DNA of 64,000 nt from Paragyromitra xinjiangensis (Eukaryota; Ascomycota; Pezizomycetes; Pezizales; Discinaceae), in contig JBCAMK010000009.1 in the NCBI GenBank assembly GCA_038503065.1, forward strand, positions 620,001-684,000, read 5' to 3'. The first letter of the stretch is position 1. Each line of letters begins with the position of its first letter. Shown here one piece after another: positions 36,463 through 47,043 of the stretch. A program made the position numbers and the translations under genes. Under the pieces are notes generated by a model, which saw only the letters and a program-made list of their open reading frames with translations, ran no database searches and was not told the DNA's origin.

Positions 36463-38470
36463 TGTAATGGGTTGGTGTTATTTATTGGCTGATATTGGGG
36501 GAAGGAATATGAATTTCTATGTTACGTTGTATTGTTTTGGTGTTTTGGTGTAGAGAACAAGTACAAGTCTAGTGCGATCCTCTGCTTGTTTTATGAACTA
36601 GGTACCGGCTATATCTAGCTTATTTTAACTACTGATTGTACGGCGGTGTCCACCTAATCGATCGAAATACATAATAACGAGAATTCAGCGTGGGGGTACC
36701 GATCAAAATTTTGAAAACAATAGTTGAGGCTTTTGATAGTTGATTCAACTGACGCAAATGGGTGATCAGTCGATTTCAGCATTTCAAGTTGAACGATCCA
36801 TGAGAAACCACTCGCTTTACAACACCTCGTGTCCTGGGAGTTGACTATTACACCAATCGCCCCCTCCCACGATCTTAGGCGGTCAACATATCTGCTCCAC
36901 CAGCGGAAGCGCCGTATTTGCCAGATCAAGCAGCCAATAAAAACCTCGCTAGCCCTTTGCAACCATACGACATGGCAGGGAAATTATACCACTAGAATAA
37001 CTACTTCCTGTCTGCTTTAATTGCATGGCATCATGCCAGCAGGGTGTAAGACGAGACTCCAGATTTCCGTTTTCCTATGGTTAACCCCATCGTTCGTACT
37101 CGAATTTCACAATACTTTAGGGCCTCCACTAACCTTTTAGAGCGGCTATTCAGCACAGATTACCCACGATCTGGGGGTAATGCCCCTTTCCCACCAATTA
37201 AATCACCATCACGCAAGAGATCGAGCGTTGCTCTGTTAATAATTCAGAGTACCTAGTTGCCGCGGAGTGATATCTCGTGCATCATGTGATTTCCCGAGAA
37301 CTCGATCGATCCGCTCTCACTTAAATCGCGCCGGCAGGTTGATCGGCTGAGTTCTAATTTAGCGATTGCAATGTATCAAATTCCGAGCTGCAAATCGTGT
37401 GATTTTGGTTCCACAATCGAAGAGAATTATTTTATGTCCAACTCGTACACAGCTGAGCGATACCGTTGGCGGAGCGCCGAGACGTCTCCTAAGAGACCGT
37501 TTCACACGGGATTAGGAAACTATCTCCAACAGAACTAACATACGCAGGGTTCGAGTGATAGTCCGTGAAGAACGAAAGAGGCGCGTGCTTGAGTGATTGA
37601 TTGATTGGTTGATCAACCACAAGAGGTCTATACACATATTTAATACTACCTAGTGCTTCTAGTCGGTGACATCCAATTGATCTCAGTCTTGTTAAGGGTG
37701 TGTTTTAAACCAATTTTAGCACTGGGTCGAAGGATTATGAATGATAGTTTATTTTTCCTGCATATATCATTTGCTGCCGCTAATTATTGGAGCAAGACCG
37801 CTAAACCAACCATCAAATATAGGCTCATCACGGAATTACCCGGTACCCTCTAGGTGATTCGATTTCCCATCCATCATAAAATCAGTAAATAAAATCATAT
37901 TAACTCCGGGGAAACCAAAAAAATGTTTATGACATAGATCGTACTAATTACTACCGCTAATACTGGAGAGTTCGGAAAAAAATCCATTTGAAAATCGACC
38001 ATCTTTAAGCGTCAATTTTTAGATGGGCTAGCTGATACTCGCAGTGGTCCTGTTGGTAAATGGGTCGATCGATTTTGAAATGGACTCTAATTACATACCG
38101 GTCGGAACGTATATAACTCAATTAACTAATTAAACTATTATCAACGAAAAAAACAGCACCTGTGTCTATTGAGGTGGAACACAGTAACCCCAAGTTGTTT
38201 TCGATTGTAATTCGGACATCGGCGATTTAAATTTCGTTGGCATAGTATGTGATCGTGTGATCCCTTGATTTTAGAATTTGATCGAAACCTATAGCTATAT
38301 ATCTAGCCCGATCGATTCGACCCAACTGTGCAACTCGCGCATCATGGTTCAGTTACTTCATTTTGAGGTACAAAATTTATGAAATTACGCACTTCACGTG
38401 CGCACCCATGGGCAGTACAGTTCGGGTTTTCTTTTTCCTTTTCCCACTACAATACACATATGTACATCTA
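36463..38470. other. AT-rich gene-free region between RCC1 copies
   Basis: About 2 kb without a convincing gene. Frames of about 60-100 codons are present but featureless. Dispersed GATCGA motifs and AT-rich tracts are frequent, consistent with mutational decay. Confidence 0.4.
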
Positions 38471-38690
38471 TAAGTAATAAATCTCCTCAATCGATCTCCA
38501 GGACTTTTGCCAACAAACATGAAAATTGTCTACATACAGGTATATCTATAGGTAATAAATCTCTCAATTGATCTCTAGGGCTTTTCTCAACATGCGTAAG
38601 CATGAAAATTATCTACACACACCTATATCTATAGGTAATAAATCCCCAATCGATCTCCAGGACTTTCGCCAACAAACATGAAAATTGTCT
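38471..38690. repeat. 78-83 bp tandem repeat, three copies, flanking RCC1 copy B
   Basis: TAATAAATC occurs at 38475, 38553 and 38636. Each unit carries (CTCAAT/CCAAT)(C/T)GATCTC(C/T)AGG and AAACATGAAAAT(T)GTCTAC or a close variant. The last copy runs directly into the 3' end of RCC1 copy B, as the 69-bp repeat does for copy A. Confidence 0.85.
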
Positions 38691-39807
38691 ACTGGCGCTC
38701 CCGGAGGTAACAATCCCACCACCAGAGATTGCGATTTCCTTTGAGGATTGGATGGATTGGGCCTTTTTCCCGTGCCCAGCTTGACCGGATAAGTTATCAC
38801 CCCAGCTTGTGACCCTCTCCCCAATGATGGCGAATGTATGGCCAGTGCCGGCAAAGACCTCTCGACATTGTAAATCAGGTATATTATGAGGACGAATTAA
38901 GGCTCGGGGTTTTCTATCCAGAAATACGATGTCTGCTTGGGGTAAAGCACTGGGGTTAAGGCCAGCTCGCCGTTGTCATTTGTTCCCACCATCCAAAAAT
39001 TTCCTTCATTATCGAGAATGGCGGTATGGTTATCGCCGGCGGCAATTTGACGAATTTTAATTTCAGCCAGTGATTTGACTTCTTGTGGAAACCTTATCAA
39101 GCCTCCCCGCTTCCACGTCTAGTGCCGGGGTTTCCTTAACGGGTGCGCTAGATTTAAGTCTAGGCGTAGCCGGCTTTTTTTGGTTTGAGCTGGACGGTTT
39201 GGGTGTCTTGGGTATCGAAGGAGCTTTAGGTGTTCCGGAATTTAACTCTGCGATGCGGGCAGACCTACGCACTGGGGTATCAGGGACGTCTGTGGGAGTT
39301 TTGCGTTTGAGCTTCTTCCGTCCTGAGGCGCTACGTTTCCGCGGAGTATTTTCGTTGATTCCGCCAATTGTCGATAATAGCGTGGGCTAGCCCTCGAAAA
39401 CTTTACTTTTCTCTTGGGTGTATGTTCCGTCTCAGAATCGTGAGGCTGGAGCCGTTGTGCGTTTCCGGAATCCAGAAAATCGCTGCATGATAGTTAGGAA
39501 ATGAGTTATATCAAAGGAACATTTGGCTTACCTGTGTGTCAAAAGGAAGTTGTCAATGTCGATACCGAAGAATATATCGTCGTAAAAGCTTGAATTGACG
39601 CTCTGGCTAGGGTCGAATGTTGAGCCACCGTTGTTGCCTTCGTACAAAGGAATAAACGCTGCAGCGTCATTACACCAAATATCCGGTATCTTGAAGTTTG
39701 TTCTATAGAAATCGTCAGAGCGACGTCGACAATAGAAAACAAGAAGGGATAACCTACAGCCGAAGCTTCTCCCCCTGACCAACATTAACTGAAATGGGCT
39801 CGCTCAT
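38680..39807 (-). pseudogene. Broken RCC1/Pim1-like gene, copy B
   Basis: ATG at 39807 begins MSEPISVNVGQGEKLRL. This is followed by a plausible 56-nt intron (GTAGGT start, TTTCTATAG end), an exon with TNFKIPDIWCNDAAAFIP, a second intron (GTAAGC start, CTAAC branch, ATGCAG end) and a basic region (TPVRRSARIAELNSGTPK). Downstream RCC1 repeats read IKIRQIAAGDNHTAILDNEG, WMVGTNDNG, LIRPHNIPDLQCREVFAGTG and ERVTSWGDNLSGQAGHG. Joining these needs at least three frame changes (near 39370, 39090 and 38950), so it is a pseudogene unless further introns exist. It is better preserved than copy A. Confidence 0.72.
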
Positions 39808-40072
39808 TGCAATGTATCAAGGTTTACGGTAGCAAATGTTGTAGGAAGATGGGTAGGTAGGTAAACAGTGGATCGGAATAGCTAGACATAAATACTCCAA
39901 ATCGTGTTTATTTTTTTCTGGCGATCGACGATTCAAGTTTGACCGGCATGGTAACCCGGCGAAAATTGCTCATAATCTTGCTTTCTCGTGAGAGATGCCG
40001 ATCTTCGCAACCCTTCAAGTTTACTCGCAGATATGCAACGCCTGCACGGCTTCACAAAACATTGGTTGACTA

Positions 40073-40331
40073 CCGTTGTATTTCGCGGTTAAGCCTCGAG
40101 GCGAAATGCGGAGTGGAGAGAGAAAAGCCTGCAGGAAAGTTGTCTCGGATGTCTCTGCTACACTTTTGACTGGTGCAAACAGGCTGCATCCATACCATTG
40201 GTGGCAGCCCCTAACCCTACAGTAAATTGGCTCCCTCCATTGGCTAAAAATCGGAATCTAAGACCTTTCTTATAGGCTTTTCTCTCTCCACTCCGCATTA
40301 CGCCTTGAGGCTTAACCGCGAAATACAACGG
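40073..40331. mobile_element. MITE with about 58-60 bp terminal inverted repeats and TA borders
   Basis: Left arm (CCGTTGTATTTCGCGGTTAA and onward to 40130) matches the reverse complement of 40274-40331 over nearly 60 bp with about two mismatches. The loop is 143 bp with no coding capacity. The dinucleotide TA lies just outside both ends, as expected for Tc1/mariner-type insertion, although TA is self-complementary and could be part of the repeat. No transposase is present. Confidence 0.7.
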
Positions 40332-41668
40332 TAATTTGTCGTTGATCATCGATGGGGCTCCCGAGTCTGCGTGCCCGTAGGTCAAGATAAGAACCTGAAA
40401 ACATAGATACGCCAAGAATCTTACGGCAAGCTCTTGCGTGGGTGCTCGTAATTAGATACCAGTAACACACACAATCCCCGTCACAGTCATCGGCTCGGTT
40501 CCAATACAATGGTTCAAGCTACGGCCAATGCTTTAGATCTTCCAGGAGGAAAAAGGCGACGCTCGTAAGCTATATACTTCTGCTTTTTTGTTGAAATACT
40601 AACACCAAGTGTACAGATGCAGGGACTATCCAAACTCAACATCTACTTCCAGTAGATCGTTAGTCAAGTATACTTTAAATATTTTTCTGCTATTCTAACC
40701 ACTATAGTAACGTTCCGCATAGTTGCCCTAAATATAGTAGTTGCTTTTGTGACGTTTACGGTCGCTGTTAGCCAGTGTTGAATTGTGGGGGTTGGGGAAC
40801 GAAATGTAGCATTCATTTTCTGCTTCCCAGTGAAGCATCTAGCTTGAGGCAATAAAAGAAACATCAGTATCTTTTCACGATACGGTATTGATATATCATG
40901 TAGTAAAGCTTCTAACATTGAGAGGGGCGTGTGTGGTATCCTCCACTGCACTACTTATCAACAGCAGACCATAGAACCAATCATCTAGTTCGTTGCCCAG
41001 AGGGTGAATGGGCAAGTAGAATAACTTAATCCCAGCACGAATGACACGATTACTCCTTGGTGTCAAGCACGAGGGCCAGCAGCTACCTTACTTGTGTCTA
41101 TGATAGATAGGACAACTGCGAGAACACATACTTGATTAATGACAGCAAAGCTAACCCGAGAGTGCCACCATCCGTTAGGTAAGCGGTCACTCGAAGCCCT
41201 TTTTACGGAACATGCAATCCTCGAAAATCTTTACAGTACTGAAGCAATATTGTTGTATGGTCTCTATGGTGGTTAGCTGGAAACGGATGGGAGTAAGGGG
41301 ATTTTGTCCATCAAATCAGCGAGCTCGACGATCAACGATTAGGATGTCTGACTGCTGAGGTAATAGTAAAGAACATTGTTCACCAGAGACTTATCGGGAG
41401 TGTCGTCCACAAAGCCATCCAAAAGCGTGTAGCTCGAGGCCAAGATACATGTAAGGAACAAGCCTAGGACATCTTGTGTCGGGTGATAAGTGTCGTCTTT
41501 TAGTTGAAGCACACAAAAAGCAAACATGTTCCTTTTCCTTTGATTTGCGCTGGTCCGAACTTTCAGTTAAACCCGGCCATATTTCAAGCACAATACCATT
41601 AATAGTGAGGGGTCTTTGGTTTATTTTTGTTCAATTCCAGTTTCTAGATACAAGAATTTAACATACAG
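40332..41668. other. Gene-poor accessory sequence
   Basis: Only short, featureless frames (60-95 codons). No gene, tRNA or clear repeat found. Confidence 0.4.
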
Positions 41669-42308
41669 CTAGACTATCACCTTAACAAACTTATCCTGGA
41701 ACAGAACTTTCATTTTTACGAACACAAGATACGATTTTAGAAAGACCCCTAAAAGTAGTGTAGTCCACGGACCGGCTCAGGCCGAGCTATGAGAAAGGCT
41801 CGAACTAGCTTGTCTCGTGAGGGAATAAGCTTGAGCTGTTCGTGATAAGCTCAGGAGCTTGAGCCCAGCTCGAGCTTGTTACTAAACTCAGGAACATCAT
41901 GATGGCCGAGCTGAAGAATCAAAATTTTAAGATCGTAAGTATAGGTTGATAGTAATTAACCATCTTCACCCTAGAATTTTGAAAGAAATAAAAGCTCAAC
42001 CTGGCTCAACCCAAGCCTGAATTCCAGCTCAAGCCGACTCGGCTCGTGGACCACGCTACCTAAAAGGGATTGACGGAAGTTTCTGGAGTATCGGCCATGT
42101 ATATACATGTTTGTGGTGATTGCCGGCACAATAATTAGAAGTGCCAATACTGTTGATAGCGCAATCCCTGGACCGATGGAGCTAAATTTATTTTGCAACT
42201 TCTCCTTTCTTGGGGCATTTGTGGCCTTCAAAGAAAGTCGATCATTGCTGTGCCTACAAAGTGTGATGTTGCCTTCGTCTGCTGGGCAATAGTTTGTGTT
42301 TGTGCCTA
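41669..42308 (-). pseudogene. Membrane-segment ORF interrupted by a hAT-type element
   Basis: A minus-strand frame is open from about 42308, preceded by a CTCTAG that could be a splice acceptor. It encodes LCRHSND, a basic stretch (NAPRKEKLQNK), one membrane segment (ALSTVLALLIIVPAITTNMY) and SRNFRQSLLG. There the 303-bp element at 41756-42058 begins. On the far side of the element the same frame would continue from the target site for about 24 codons to a stop at 41669. The family is unknown and the 5' end is not defined. Confidence 0.4.
41756..42058. mobile_element. Non-autonomous hAT-type element with 8-bp target duplication
   Basis: A perfect direct repeat CCTAAAAG lies at 41748-41755 and at 42059-42066. 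Immediately inside are inverted ends TAGTGTAGTCCACGG at the left and the complement of TAGCGTGGTCCACG at the right. Subterminal regions are rich in GAGCTTGAGC/GCTCGAGC motifs. The 303-bp body has no transposase. An 8-bp duplication with short inverted ends of this type is the hallmark of hAT transposons. Confidence 0.85.
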
Positions 42309-42638
42309 GAGTATATCGTGTGCGTGGGGCCTCAATATTGTATACTATTAGCCAGGAACCTCCAGTAATAGCTATACTTACTTACTAATTCACTATGGTA
42401 TAGGCTCCCATTACCAGTATATTGCTCCCAACTATCAAGTTACCACTATAGCTCGGTGGTCTGGGAAAAATGTATATGTGGTGTCATAAGACCCAACAAA
42501 GCAGCAACCACGAGATTTCTTGCAACTTTCTTGAACAATTTTTTATAACCACGGAAACCGTTCTTGCTGGTGTCAATCCAACAACTCTTACCCATAGTAA
42601 TTTCGGTAACTATACACAGAAAGGTAAACAGATGAGAG
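42309..42638. other. Non-coding accessory sequence
   Basis: No supported feature beyond short frames. Confidence 0.35.
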
Positions 42639-42959
42639 TCATAGAAGAAAAGGGTGCATGAAAACAGTTAGTAGCACGCGCATAAATGCCCCAACACCGA
42701 GGAGAGTCGATAGAGCATCTCTTTCGGCAGTCATGTTGCCCAGTTGATCCTTTAGTTCATTTCTCTTGGTGGTCATGTCGTCCAGCCGATTTTTTGGTAG
42801 TTTATTTCTCTCGGTGTTCATGTCGTCCAGTTGAATCTCTAGTTCCATTGTCCGATCTTACACGGCGATAGCCAAATTCAGCTGAACCCTCATTTGGTTG
42901 ATCTCGGCAGCTATCTGATCTAGCCGAGTTTGTTTGTCGGAAAGGCATATATCAGGCAT
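42639..42959 (-). pseudogene. Small coiled-coil plus membrane-segment ORF with an in-frame stop
   Basis: Starting at ATG 42959 (MPDICLSDKQTRLDQIAAEI) the frame meets a single TAA at 42860-42858, then continues without shift from ATG 42848. It encodes near-repeats of about 14 residues (LDDMNTERNKL, LDDMTTKRNEL, LGNMTAERDAL) and ends in a hydrophobic segment (FMRVLLTVFMHPFLL). It could be a gene with a recent nonsense change, or a 69-residue gene starting at 42848. The style resembles the coiled-coil ORFs at 43.3-44.0 kb. Function unknown. Confidence 0.4.
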
Positions 42960-43270
42960 GTTATGGTGGATTGTGGAGGCTGTGAAGAAAGGCTGGTGCA
43001 AGATAAGCAATCTTGTATGACCCCTAATCCTGAGAGCTATAAATTTACCCAACCCCAGGTTTCTTGCTCCATTTACTCTACACAGACTGTCACGGGAGAG
43101 ATTGTGTCATCGGGTCTCAAGTACTATAGATAGTCCCTTTTGGGCTTGAGCCTCATGAGCTCGATCATCATCAATATACACTTAATTCATCTTCTGGCTT
43201 CTTGCCGACTAATAGTGCTTTGCGCCTGAGTCAATAAGAGGAAGCCCTCACATAGAGCCTATTTTACAAA

Positions 43271-43762
43271 ATGTCTACACTACAAGACAGCATCTACTCC
43301 CAACCTTTAACGGAATATCCACCACAGCACCCCAACCCTCCGAGTCGCGTTCAACACAACCCCCGCGCTCAACCCTTCATACCGTCACTACACAACAAAA
43401 TAGAGATACTCAATGAGATAGCGAGGCTTCGGAAGCTAAATTTAAACATCGACAGGAAATGGAAGAAAGATGTACGATCGCAGCGGGGTGAGGCTATAAG
43501 CGATAGGGATGAGATACTCCAGAAGTTAGCCGATGTTAAAGCGGAGATACCTCCGGAGCTTGACAAGCAGTGCGCGAAGGTTATAACGGAGATACTTCAG
43601 CAATTAGACAGCAACAAAGCGGAGATTTTTCAAGTATTAACCACTTCTATAGATGCCAGACACACCATGGATGCCAGACATACCCAAACTACGGTGCTCC
43701 AGAAGTTAGCCGATGTTAAAGCGGAGATACTCAAAAAACTCACCAGCAGGAACTACAAGTAG
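43271..43762 (+). CDS. Small coiled-coil hypothetical protein
   Basis: This is a single 163-residue frame with ATG in good context (ACAAAATG). The first 40 residues are Pro/Gln-rich; the rest is charged and helical with repeated units. An exact 34-nt direct repeat (43517-43550 and 43697-43730, 180 bp apart) encodes LQKLADVKAEI twice. A related unit ILQQLDSNKAEIFQVLTTS lies between them. A homologous ORF lies convergently on the other strand at 43753-44031. No membrane segment is present. The family is unknown. Confidence 0.5.
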   Translation: MSTLQDSIYSQPLTEYPPQHPNPPSRVQHNPRAQPFIPSLHNKIEILNEIARLRKLNLNIDRKWKKDVRSQRGEAISDRDEILQKLADVKAEIPPELDKQCAKVITEILQQLDSNKAEIFQVLTTSIDARHTMDARHTQTTVLQKLADVKAEILKKLTSRNYK

Positions 43763-44031
43763 TCGGATTGGTGTCTAGCATCTACAGAAGTGTTTAATAC
43801 CTGGAGCATCTCCGCTTTGCTGTTGGCCAACTGCTGGAGCATCTCTGCTTTATCATTCGGCTGCTGCTCGCGAAGTTTGAATAACTGGGCCTCCCGGTGA
43901 AGACGCTGTAACATGTGACTTAAGTTCACAGCAAGTTTATTAAAGTCATTGATATGTTTTGTACCCTCTCGCCCATTGTTATGAGATGCAACCTCAGATG
44001 CACCAAGCTCTAGACCATTGAGGATATTCAA
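43753..44031 (-). CDS. Small coiled-coil ORF, inverted homologue of the 43.3-kb ORF
   Basis: A 92-codon frame, possibly a fragment. Its C-terminal part (DKAEMLQQLANSKAEMLQVL then NTSVDARHQ) matches DSNKAEIFQVLTTSIDARHT of the plus-strand neighbour, at about 80% nucleotide identity over about 78 bp. The two ORFs overlap by 10 bp at their 3' ends, so this is an inverted duplication. The start is uncertain. Confidence 0.35.
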   Translation of the reverse strand: MNILNGLELGASEVASHNNGREGTKHINDFNKLAVNLSHMLQRLHREAQLFKLREQQPNDKAEMLQQLANSKAEMLQVLNTSVDARHQSDYL

Positions 44032-44043
44032 TTTGAAATGGAG

Positions 44044-45316
44044 TCAAGACGTGGTGAGGGAATCAGATAGTGAGTGACCTTTGCCGGTTTCAGTACGATC
44101 CCGATTTAGAAAAGCCCTAGTAGCCTGGGATATAGCCTCTTTTCTGCTTCACGGTAAATATATCGATCAAAAGATAACCCCGAAGATTACTTACGTTAAA
44201 ATCAAAATTTAATACAGACATTAGGCACTGACAGACAAGATCACAATGCGGCATTATCTCTAGCCAGCTTTCATTGTGCCGAAGTGGAAGAGTGAGAGGG
44301 TTATGTGGATGCTCAACTAGAACAATTCTATTGGTATGTTAGCCTAAACGTACCGTTGGTGACCAAAAACATACATTTTACGATATACAGCATTGACCCT
44401 CTCCTGGTCCCGATCTCCAATGTCTAACCGGTTGATAACTTCCCTTAGGGCACTAATCGACTTTACCTGTTGTATGTTAGTAAAGTCAATATTGATAGCG
44501 GCAGCTCATTAAGGCGATAACTAACATCATCGGGCACCAAAGGCAAGCATGCAAGGGGGGTCGCAAAGTATTCCCAGTTCGGGCCTCATGAGCACACATT
44601 GTGATCTCGTCCCAATCTTGGGGTATGAATAGCCCTTGTTGCGATTTGCCGAAAGGGTTGAGAACAACCGAGTGTATCAGATGGGATCTATCCGACATTT
44701 TGCATTGAGCAAAAAACAATTCTTCCACAATTGCACCACTCCTCAGCGTCATCATCTTATCGGGGAGCATCGTTCTATAGATAACGATGAAAGCAGACTT
44801 GGAATTGTAACTACACATTTTAGTCATCTGCCCAAACGCAAAAACAGATCCGGGAATCCTACTTCTGTAAATTCGACAATGGCTCAGGTGGGTTTCTCCA
44901 TATAACCTCTTCAGATGAAGGACAATGGTGTTTCTTTTTTCTCTTCCCCCGCTCGGAGCTGCGGTATAAGTAAGCAGGTAGAGAGTTGTTGCGAGGAAGG
45001 TTATTATAGCGAACCCGGGTAGGACATGATCAACAGAACCCTGTCTACAGTAAGTAACAGAAGCAAACACTACAGAGCAGGATATTACTTATTCGTGCTA
45101 CTCCAACCAGCGTTGATTTGTACACTGCATCAGTAAGTAAAAGTTTTCCCGCCGCCATGGGGAATAATGGATTGTAAGGTATCGACCTTTTGCATCAAAA
45201 AAAGCACACCGTGATCGCAACTGTAGAGTTTCCGATCGTAGGAATCCTAGTATCCCGTGACATTCTGACAGTCTAGGCGGCAATGTTAGAACGTAGTGTG
45301 CTCGAGCTTGAGACAT
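44044..45316 (-). CDS. Spliced gene of unknown function
   Basis: A five-exon model (45316-45124, 45069-44522, 44466-44375, 44327-44195, 44124-44044) gives 348 residues without a stop. Introns are 54, 55, 47 and 70 nt. The second ends with a perfect TACTAAC...CAACAG but has a weak donor, so that junction is uncertain. The third has GTATGT...GCTAAC...CCAATAG; the fourth starts GTAAGT. Visible parts: one membrane segment (FAIITFLATTLYLLTYTAA), TLRSGAIVEELFFAQCK, SVVLNPFGKSQQGLFIPQDW, LREVINRLDIGDRDQERVNA and a tail ATRAFLNRDRTETGKGHS. I do not recognise the family. Intact splice signals in an otherwise decayed block suggest it is or recently was functional. Confidence 0.45.
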
Positions 45317-46339
45317 AGCGTTGGTTAGGGTCGTGGTTTCGTGGGAGGCACACTGTTACATATATTCCAGCCCCGAAAACTCGATAGAGATGGTAACATT
45401 ATTTAATCTCCCCAGCGACCTCTTTTTCGCTATCGCCAACAGCCTGGGCCCTTGCTCTCATCCCTTCGCGCTGACCACTAGCTCGCTTCCCTCTCAACCC
45501 CGCAGGTTCAACAGGTAGATATAAATGGCAAAACTGCTCGGGATTGCCCACTAGAGCATCTTACTGATCTTCATCTCGGAAGGGGTTAAGGCGAATGGGC
45601 GGGACTTTACCAGGAAAACACCTGTCATTATACACTCGATAGAAATCTTTAAAGTATCGCCGCCGCAGAACAGTGCTGATCCGACATGAGCACAAGGAAC
45701 AAGGGCCCCGAAGCAAGTGTCCACAATGCAGGGAGCATCAAGACGCTGGTCAATGTTAACATAGACCAATAGGCTTTTGGTTGTCAAAAGAACCTCATGT
45801 TCTGAACTTCAGAGGTTTAGATAAACTTACCGATAATTCGGTCTGGGCTCACGAAAAGTCACTCGATCCCTGGAGCACCATTTAATCATTGATATCTAGC
45901 CTATGATTTGACCTATAAAGTCCGTGAAAAGCCTTACAGCAAATTTCAGATAGCGCGAACAAACTTAAGGGCGCAAACACCGAGGCGAGATACCCTTTAA
46001 CTTACCCTACTCATTCAACTGCTATTCTAAAAGAGAGTAATATTAAAGGGGGCCTGTACAGTAATAGATTAAACAAAGCAACTATAACAGACCATCTTGT
46101 ATTTCGCTTCTACTATTGTCAGCGCCAGCTGCTGCATCATCGTTTCAAACTGCTTCCTTATCCTTGCATCCCGCTCCATTATTTGTGCGTTTCCTTTTTC
46201 GTTCCGAAATTCAAAAAAAACCCCCACATGTTGTTCACCTCCGTAGCAGTATCTGCAACTCAAGCAGAGCGAGGACAGCCTGTTATTCTAAGTCATACAG
46301 CTCGATATGCGTCATTTTGCATTACTCCATCAATCAATC
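45317..46339. other. Unresolved accessory sequence
   Basis: Frames of 60-80 codons on both strands (for example the minus-strand one at 45551-45787) may be exons of lineage-specific genes, but I could not connect them. Confidence 0.35.
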
Positions 46340-46670
46340 ATAGCAGCATCAACATCGATGCCATTTTTGATGAGAAAGTAACAAGTTTTCTTGTTACCAT
46401 TTCTGGCCGCAAAGTGGAGACATGTGGCCCCAGTGTTATCTTTTGCTTTCACATCAACTCCTTTCGAGATTAATAGATCCAAAATCAAGATATCCAGGTT
46501 TTATATGCAGCGAGTAGCAAAGCTTTTTCGCCAAGTAATTGTTTATGCCATGTTCGGGTGAGAGAAGTGAAGGGTGAATTGCTTTTGATGAGAAACTTGG
46601 CATGTCCAATATGGCCGCGCTCAATTGCCCACAAGAGAGAAGGGGTACCGTCTTCTTTGTCGAGGAGCGC
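46340..46670 (-). pseudogene. Ankyrin-repeat gene fragment 1
   Basis: Minus-strand reading shows ankyrin repeats in two frames: GTPSLLWAIERGHIGHAKFL near 46580-46650, and LLISKGVDVKAKDNTGATCL continuing HFAARNGNKKTCYFL near 46380-46480. A frame change and a stop separate them. No intact start or end. Confidence 0.6.
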
Positions 46671-47043
46671 AAGACTGTAGAGATATTGAGTCGCGACCTT
46701 ATTTAAGCGGCGATTGGTGAGTACAAGTGACTATAGAGACTTAATATCTGAGTATTTCACGATAAGCTCAAGTAGCTCAGTGGGTAGGTTGACTAACAAC
46801 ATCACGTGTTGTTACCTGTCGGTAGCGAAGGAATCCAAAGGAGTAATGGATAGGATGATAACCAGAGATGAGGGAGGCAGAGCTTCATTATATACAGTTG
46901 CACCTTGACCAGCTTCCCACTACTTAGTAAAACCCTAACCCCAACAGAGCCTACTATATGGATGCGGAGTCTTCAGGGTAACGCCACTTAGCCCATAGTT
47001 TTACTTTTTTTATTACTGCTCTCTTGCTAATTTTTAATTTTTA

